From Porogramme epimiltina (taxonomy: Eukaryota; Basidiomycota; Agaricomycetes; Polyporales; Polyporaceae): 64,000 nt of DNA. Shown piece after piece: positions 57,471 through 64,000 of this stretch. The DNA lies in NCBI GenBank assembly GCA_900155495.1, contig FTLJ01000290.1:124001-188000 (forward strand), written 5' to 3'. Below the pieces are notes generated by a model. It was given only the letters and a program-made list of their open reading frames with translations. It was not told the origin of the DNA and ran no database searches. How positions within the stretch are numbered: position 1 is the stretch's first letter; each line of letters opens with the position of its first letter. The translations under genes were made by a program, and so were the position numbers.

Positions 57471-58643
57471 ATGTCCGACGCCCCCGCCGCCCCTGTCACC
57501 GAGAACGGCGTGCCTCCAGTGCAAGAGTCTGCTGTCGTCGAAGAGGTTGGCTTCAAGGTGCGCTTGCCCCTCCTCTGACGTGGCACGCGCCCCTCATCCC
57601 CTCCCCAGGTCTTCGCTGGCAACCTCGCTTACTCTACCACGGATGAAGGGCTGAAGGCGTTCTTCGCGCCTGTCCAGAGCGACGTGTGCGTATTCTCCCC
57701 GCCTCGCCGCCGCGCGTCCCCGCATATGCTCACGCGCCACTCCCATCAGCATCTCAGCTCAGGTCATCAAGCGCAGCGGCAACCGCTCTACAGGCTATGG
57801 ATTCGTCTCCTTCTCCACTGCCGAGGCCGCACAGAAGGCTGCCGAGCTCCTCGACAAGAAGGAGCTCGACGGCCGCACCCTCATCGTCGAGCTCGCGAAG
57901 CCGGCCGACCAGAAGGACAAGGAGAAGAAGCAGAAGCGCCTCAAGAAGAGGACGGGTCGCCGTGGCAGCAAGTCTGTCCCTGGCGAAGTCAGCGAGGCCG
58001 AGGCGAACGGCGAGGCCTCCACTGACGCCGCCAAGGCGGAGGGCGCCCCTGCGTCGGGCGACGCGGCCAAGCCCAAGAAGAAGAAGAAGGCTGTAAGTGT
58101 TTCTTCGCGCATATATGCACCCAATCTCGCGTTTCTGAGACGTTTGTTCAGCGCAAGCCCAAGGTCAAGGCCGAGGGCGAGGCACCCGCTGAGGGCGCCC
58201 CTGCTGCTGAAGGCGAGGCGAAGAAGCCCAAGCAGCGTAAGCCCCGTACTCCTCGTCCCCCTCGCCCCGCCGGCGAGGATCCCCAGGGCGAGCCGTCGAA
58301 GACTGTTCTCTTCGTTGCCAACCTCGGCTTCAACATCGACGATGCCGGCCTGTCCGCGCTCTTCACCGACGCGGGCATCGCCGTCAAGTCCGCGCGCATC
58401 GTTCGCCGCCGCTGGGGCAAGCCCCGCAAGAGCAAGGGCTACGGCTTCGTCGACGTCGGCGACGAGGAGCAGCAGAAGAAGGCCATGGAGGCCCTCCAGG
58501 GCAAGGAGATCGGCGGCCGGGCCATCGCGGTCAAGATCGCGGTGAACCCTGTCGACGGCGACGGCTCTGATGGCGAGACCAAGGCGGAGGAGGCGGCTGA
58601 GGCTCCCGCTGCGGAGGCTCCTGCTCCGGCCGCGGCTGCTTAA
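57471..58643 (+). CDS. Two-RRM RNA-binding protein
   Basis: Four exons, about 330 residues. The first RRM is FKVFAGNLAYSTTDEGLKAF (RNP2 = VFAGNL) with STGYGFVSFSTAEAAQKA (RNP1 = GYGFVSF). A Lys-rich linker follows (KDKEKKQKRLKKRTGRRGSK) with Ala/Glu runs and a KPKKKKKARKPK cluster. The second RRM is TVLFVANLGFNIDDAGLSAL (RNP2 = LFVANL) with KSKGYGFVDVGDEEQQKKA (RNP1 = GYGFVDV), and the tail is Ala/Glu-rich. Aromatic RNP positions are kept in RNP1 and partly in RNP2. Layout and composition suggest a cytoplasmic or nuclear mRNA-binding protein; no specific orthologue is claimed. Confidence 0.88.
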
Positions 58644-59253
58644 GTCGCATAACATCACGAACGCACAAGGGATTCGACGTGGCAAGGTCGCTGCAGGCGC
58701 CGTTATTCCAAGAATCAGATCATCATCATGCAGTCCCCTTCCCCCCGCTTCCCCCGTCCAGTCATATATATGTTGGGTATCGTTTTTTCCCCTACGTTCA
58801 CCCACGGAGTTCCCCTACACGGTCTGGTGCCGTTTGTTCGTTTGTCAGCTTGTACTGTCGCTTGTCAATCCCAGCGACTTTACACCAAACTACCCAGAAA
58901 AGAACTACTTTATTAATGTTTGCACGAATGGAATGACCTGCCACGTTTCTATACCCAATTCGCGTGCCGTCCGATCATACATCGCCTCTTGGCTGCGGAG
59001 AAGTTCATAAAGCAGGCGTTGAGTACAGAGCTGGCCCCTTTCGGGCGCCTCTTACGTCTCGTGCCCTTGACATCATAACGCGCCCGTCGTCTTCCCCATG
59101 CACCATCCTCATCTCTTCCTCCCACCGCCACAACCGCGTCCGCATCTCCACACCCCTCGTCCCGCTCACCGCCCCCACTCACGCATCTCCCCTGACCCTT
59201 GTCTGTACATCTCTCCTGACCCCCTCCCGTCACCCGGCATCGGGATCTGTCAC
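58644..59253. other. Spacer and promoter region
   Basis: 3' flank of the RRM gene (AT-richer at 58690-58930) and CT-rich 5' flank of the G-patch gene. No gene seen. Confidence 0.5.
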
Positions 59254-60766
59254 ATGTCTGACGACGAGGACGACTACCTCTCCGACAAGTTCCTCGTCGA
59301 CACCGCGCCCCCGAAGAGCGCCGCGCCCAAGACGTACGCGGACCGCCGCCGCGAGGCGCAGCGCGCGTCCGAGCTCAAGAACGCGCAGGGGCGCACGCTG
59401 AGCCGCGCGGAGCGCGAGCGCGCCGCGCGCGAGGAGGGGCTCGCGCGGAGCCTGTTCGAGCGCGCGCGCGAGGAGGAGGAGCTGGCCGCGGCCGCGAGCG
59501 GGTCTGGCAACCCGGGCGGGGGCGGCGGGAAGAACAAGGCGCTCGCGATGATGATGAAGATGGGCTTCAAGCCTGGGCAGGCGCTGGGGCGCGACGAAGG
59601 CCAGGCAGCCTCAGGCATGGGGGATCTGAAGCGGGAGTTGGAAGCAGAACCGTCCGTGGCGCCGCCGGAGGAGGAGGTGGAGGCCGAGCCGGTGCGCGCT
59701 GGGATCGGGGCGCGCCCTCCTGCTCGCGGCGCCGCGGAGGGTCAGATCGCAGCGAAGGCGGGCCCGTCGCATCGAACGGTCCCGCTCGCGCTGAACGAGT
59801 GGCAAGGTCCGTAGTCATTTCCTCCGTCCCCCATCGCCCTTAGGTAGCAGCCACCATCACACACCCGCTCGGCCCCCGCACCCTAGTGTCCGCTCGCTGA
59901 CCCGCGCTCTCCCCCTCTCCGCCCGCCGCCTCCGCCGCCACCACCACCACTGCAGGGAAGAAGGGCATTGGGCTCGGCAAGCGCGCCGCGTCTCCAGGCG
60001 TGCCCGAGCGGCTCGCGAAGATGGCGAAGATGGCGGAGGACCGCACGCACGCGTCCTTCCGCGACCGCGCGCGGCAGGAGTACGAGGAGCGCCGCGCGGC
60101 GGGGCGCCTGCGGCCCGCGCAGCGGACGTGCGCGACGCTCGACGAGAAGGCGGGCGTGCAGGTGCGTGCTGGGTGCTGCGCGAGGATACGGAGGGGGTTG
60201 CTCACCGCGGCGGTTTTTTTGGCATCGGCAGTTCAACGTCCTGTGGCTGAACCCCGAAGACCCGGACACGTTCCCCGAGGGCCTACTAGATGCGCTCGAC
60301 GACCCGGCACTTGTTGCGGCCGTGCAGCGACAGCGCGCAGACCATTCGCTCGAGGGCCGACTGCGAGCCAAAATGCAAGCGGACTCGTTACGGCCGCTCA
60401 AAGCTTTGCTGGACGATGTCGACGCGGACGAGGACGGGGCGGCGGACAAGGCGGAGCTGCGGTCATCACCATACTCAGAAGAAGAGTTGCAAGAGGCCGT
60501 CCAGTTCCTCCGCCTCGGGGTGCGTTCTCTCGTCGCGTCTTGTGCGTTGGGGACGCTCGCTGACCTCATGTTGTCGACGCGGGCTGCGCCCGAATTTACG
60601 GTGTTCTATCACATCGAACGTTTGACAGGCTTCCGACCGGCTCACGCTCGTCCTGGACTACCTGCGGCGCAAATACGCGTACTGCTTCTGGTGCGGCACG
60701 CAGTACGGCGACGACGAGGACATGGACGCCAACTGCCCCGGCCCTGACGAGGACGCGCACGACTAG
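59254..60766 (+). CDS. GPATCH11: G-patch / DUF4187 protein, GPATCH11-like
   Basis: Probable nuclear RNA-processing factor. Four exons start MSDDEDDYLSDKFLVDTAPP (the acidic beginning typical of GPATCH11). A Lys/Arg/Glu helix (LSRAERERAAREEGLARSLF) leads into a G-patch: ALAMMMKMGFKPGQALGR, then a low-complexity insert, then GKKGIGLGKRAA on the next exon. DUF4187 closes it: LTLVLDYLRRKYAYCFWCGT with YGDDEDMDANCPGPDEDAHD*, holding the CxxC...C zinc-like cysteines. The G-patch is stretched by an Ala/Glu-rich insert of about 60 residues. Coding GC is extreme in exon 1. Confidence 0.88.
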
Positions 60767-62917
60767 CCGCTGCCGTCATAATATAAGGGAGGGGTCCACA
60801 CTGCTGCTGCTGCTGCGTACGTACATACAAGTATAGAAGGGGCTATTCTCGGCTGCACGTTATACTTATCCCGCGATCTCATTTACGCCCCAGCCACGCC
60901 CCGGACGGCGTGGCGTACTTGGCTCACATTCGGAGACACCTCCAGCCCGCGCTGTGGAGCCGTATACACTTTCCTGTGCCCCCCAGGATTCCGGATAATC
61001 ACGGCGCTCGCGCGGGCGCACAGTTCTCCACCCCCCGCATACGGGCAGCTGTTTGACTGCTGGTGATTCGGGCTGATGGGACTGACACTCATAAGGCCGC
61101 AAATTGACGGCATACATATAGACGAAGATAGATGACGAGCGGGATGCGGCCGGCATCCCAGATGACAGACCGGGCCCAAATGACAGACCGCTAGCCACGT
61201 ACGTAGCTCGTGTCGGCCTGCTGCAGTCGACGATCAGGCAACGGGCGCGGCGCGAACGCCGAAACAGGCCCCGCGGAAGATGATGCGGATCCCGCGCAGT
61301 TGGCTGGCTGGCTGGCTGGCTGGCTGGATTAGCTGGGCATCGCGCGCCTGGAATCTGGATCCCTGCATCAGGCTTTGTTGCGTTTGTGGAACGCGAGAGT
61401 TACAACGCGAGAGCGGATCGACGGCCGCGATGGCGTCAACTGGCGCCGTCGCGACGACCGAGAGCGGTGGGAGGCGGTGGAACTCAATACATACATACAT
61501 ACTCGTGGGGCGTGGGGCAGGGGGCAAACCCAGCGATAGAACCCAGATTCTCAGAAGGGGAGGATTCATTCATAGCGGGGCGTGGCGGTTACAGAAGAAC
61601 GCAGGAAGAACGGCAGGGGGGCAACGGTAGTGAGAGAGAGAGAAGCTCACGTCGCAGCACCTGCAGCGCGCGCGCGTTATGTTATGTCTGACGATACGCC
61701 TCCACCACGCACATGCAGCGCGCCGCCGGACGCCACTCTGGAAACCCCAGCCCCGCGCGAGTGCGAACGCCAGAAAGTTCCAGGGCCGGAGCGGCCGTTC
61801 CAGCGACAGCGCGAGCCGCTCGCGGCGTGGGGGCCCCGTCGCGACGGGGGCTCGTTCCAAAGTTCGAAACGCGCGGAGGCGCAGGCGCGGGCGTGTGCAG
61901 ACGGCAGATACAACAGGTTTGCGGAACGGGTTTGGTTGGTGTGGCAACCAGCATGCATGTACACGACAACAGTCCGAGCAAGGAGCGTGCGGGTGTATAC
62001 AAGTGGGGGTGTGTTGGGGGATGGTAATGGTAGCGTTGGGGCGGGGGTGGTGTGATGATATGATCGGGTTGGGTGGGAGCGGGAGATGTGTGCCAGGGGA
62101 GTGGGGAGGCCAGGGAGGGGCACGGCGCGGCGCGCGGTGCGCACGGCAACCGGGATCGCGGCATCCGAGCACGCAGCTCGCGGGCGGAGGGCGTTGCGTT
62201 GCGTTGCGCGAGGGGAGGCGGCACCGCCTCCCGCCCGGGCGCTGTGCAGCGTCGCTCCGCGGCGCGGCGCGGTGCGCGCGTGCGGTTACGGGTGATCACG
62301 ATAGAGATGATCACACGCCCGCAAGGGATAGGGATGAAAGGCAGTGGTGAGGAGGGATGGAGGGGGGTGAAAGATATGGTTACGGATGAGGATCAGCAAC
62401 GAAAGCAGTACTGGAGATAGCGGAGCAAGGGGCGCGGACGGGACGACGTCCCCGTCCGTGAGGCGTAGGGTAATGACCGGAAGGGTGGGTCCGACTAAAC
62501 GAGTGGAATAGATAAAAACGAGAGTGATTGTCCGATGGCCGAGAGAGATCGAGGTCGGGAAGACTGCGCTAAAGGAGCGGGAGGACTAAGAGGCACGGGG
62601 AGAGGCGCGGCCCTGTGGTTTACCGTAGATTATACGATACAATTTTAATGAGGGAGGGGATCGGGGGCGCGGCGACTCCGAAAGGCGGTGGAAGACGTGG
62701 AAGGGTTCTTCCGTGTGGCCCGTCGAGGGTGCGCAGCCGACGTCGCCGCGGTGGGCGGAGCGCGGGCGCGCGAGAACGCTGGGGGTGTTCGGTTGGGATC
62801 GAGTAGCACCCGCGGCGCGTACGTGTAGTCGGGTGGGTGGCTGGTGTTGTGTTGTGTGGTGCGGTGGAGGGAGGACGCTGCCAAGTGGGCTCCGTCGGAG
62901 CGCGGCGCGTCGTGTGT
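60767..62917. other. 2.1-kb convergent spacer
   Basis: Between the 3' ends of the GPATCH11-like gene and the - strand gene at 62918. GC-rich, with a (GGCT)n repeat at 61301-61327 and short CATA repeats near 61488. Long frames on both strands are Arg/Pro/Ala-rich and unsupported. Confidence 0.5.
61301..61327. repeat. (TGGC)n microsatellite
   Basis: Six to seven uninterrupted TGGC units. Confidence 0.9.
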
Positions 62918-63864
62918 TCAGGCGATAGGTGCAATTTGCGGTCGAGACGGCTCATCCGGAGTAAGCGGCGAGCAAATTGAGATGCGCGGCGAGGCGTCGG
63001 GCTCGGCGTACCGCGACTGCCACGGCGGGCTCGAGCTGATGCGCGGCTGCTGGCTGAGGCGGTATTCAGGGTCCGGAATGGTGTCCATCTCGTCCTCTTC
63101 GCTGTCCGAGGACTGCGTCGCGAAGGACGCGGGCGAGAGGAGGGTGGGAAGGGTGGGGATGGCGAGCGGCTGCGCGATGGCCATCCCTCTGGGCCGGTCT
63201 CGCGCAAAGCTGGGCGAGGTGGGCGAGTTCTGCGGCGTCTTGCGGCGAACGTACGAAGAAATGGGAGTGTAGGCCATGAGATCTGAATCGGAAAGCTTGA
63301 GATTGTCAGGACGCCGTGAACGTCGTCCACGGAAAGACGCGCTGATGGGCGAAAGTCGGGGAGAAGTCGAAAGTGCCTGAGAACGGCATTGAGACTATGA
63401 CGCAATGAGCAGGGCTGAAGTGTGCACTCACTCTAACGGGACCATCCCGGACGAGCTCTCCGTTGAGCGTAGGCATACTTGCCTTGCGGGAATGGCTCTG
63501 AGGGACAGTGAGAAAACAATAGAGGGATAGCGGGGCGGGGTGCACTGACAATAGAGCCGTATGGGGAATATCTGGAGTTGGCCCGAGAGCGACGGATGTC
63601 TGTGGGCATCTCCGAGTCTGAAGAGGGGTCGAGGGGAGTGACGACGATGGCGGGGGATGAATGCTTGTGCTGAAGGGAATAAATATTGTGGGATGCTGTT
63701 GATACATTGCTGGAAGATGCAGAGAAGGCGGAGGTAGTCGAAGAATGGGAAGAGGTGCGAGAGTGGTGCGCAGTGGGGGCGAGCTTGGAGGGCTCTGGGG
63801 TGTCGTCTGGACCGCCGAGGCCGAGGGAGGCCATGAGTTCAACAAAGGAAGGGAGAGCAGTCAT
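62918..63864 (-). CDS. Ser/Pro-rich protein, function unknown
   Basis: Three exons join in frame: the first starts MTALPSFVELMASLGLGGPD and ends YSPYGSI; the second is SHSRKASMPTLNGELVRDGP; the third runs ALSTSPRLSPISASFRGRR, AYTPISSYVRRKTPQNSPTS and ends PSRPQIAPIA*. About 280 residues. The N-terminal helix (LPSFVELMASLGL) and the basic SSYVRRKTP motif look conserved-like; the rest is Ser/Pro disorder with many SP/TP sites, as in cyclin-dependent kinase or MAP kinase targets. The first intron uses a GTCAGT donor. No domain recognised. The start is the first ATG after an upstream stop. Confidence 0.65.
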
Positions 63865-64000
63865 AGGGGAGGATGGCGGAAGACGAGGGGGAGCTGCCGG
63901 CTGGGGACAAGCTTGGACAATGGCGGCATGACGGCGAGGGGGATTATAATGGAGGCGTCCCTGGATACGAGCCGAGCGAAAGTGGTTGCCATGAGCGCGC
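63865..64000. other. Window edge, 5' flank of the last gene
   Basis: 136 bp with no supported gene. On the - strand this is the likely 5' UTR and start of the promoter. Confidence 0.4.

Noticed and set aside
1..64000. CRISPR arrays, bacterial promoters, insertion sequences, rRNA
   Set aside because: None seen; intron-rich eukaryotic gene structure throughout.

Overview
The window looks like nuclear DNA of a filamentous basidiomycete, most likely an Agaricomycete. Nearly every gene can only be read by removing many short introns (about 45-70 nt, GT...AG, a few GC...AG). The DNA is GC-rich with CT-rich 5' flanks, and genes lie on both strands with no operons. The gene set (GH128 and GH125 enzymes, an M28 aminopeptidase, Dal5-type transporters, a DUF6593-like protein) fits a mushroom-forming fungus. 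I deduced all exon structures by hand, by joining frames at splice sites so that family-like protein reads through. I found no tRNA, rRNA, CRISPR array or intact transposon.

Layout: 1-3780 holds two tandem allantoate-permease-like MFS transporters (the first is cut by the window edge). 4112-6896 is a large disordered, probably nuclear protein. 7335-12096 is a 22-exon dynamin-superfamily GTPase with a P-loop. 13304-14406 (-) is a coiled-coil protein built on heptad repeats. 17207-17929 (-) is a Tyr/His/Ser-rich protein. From 17930 to 22565 there is a long gene-poor stretch.

22566-25268 holds GPN3 (-) and PYM (+) sharing a promoter. 25559-28281 holds a DUF1640 mitochondrial coiled-coil protein (-) and a ZCCHC9-like zinc-knuckle protein (+) sharing another. 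28557-30479 is an intronless disordered protein. 31319-33634 is a secreted or luminal GH125 mannosidase. 34229-36702 is a C2-domain protein resembling the cytokinesis factors Fic1/Inn1. 37082-37643 (-) is a small, probably mitochondrial membrane protein. 38053-44317 holds two related WD40 proteins arranged head to head.

45520-48517 holds an M28 aminopeptidase (-) divergent from mitochondrial ribosomal protein uL11m (+). 50266-51469 is a DUF6593-like protein. 52635-54428 (-) is an AhpD-like protein. 55040-56416 (-) is a GH128 glucanase. 57471-58643 is a two-RRM protein. 59254-60766 is a GPATCH11-like G-patch protein. 62918-63864 (-) is a Ser/Pro-rich protein.

Most genes serve general cell functions: RNA and exon-junction biology (PYM, ZCCHC9, GPATCH11, RRM protein), RNA polymerase II assembly (GPN3), mitochondria (uL11m, DUF1640 protein, the small membrane protein), septum and wall (Fic1-like, GH128, GH125) and nutrient uptake (MFS, aminopeptidase). 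There is no clustered pathway. The least explained items are the head-to-head WD40 pair, the dynamin-like GTPase with its charged inserts, and very short exons in three genes.
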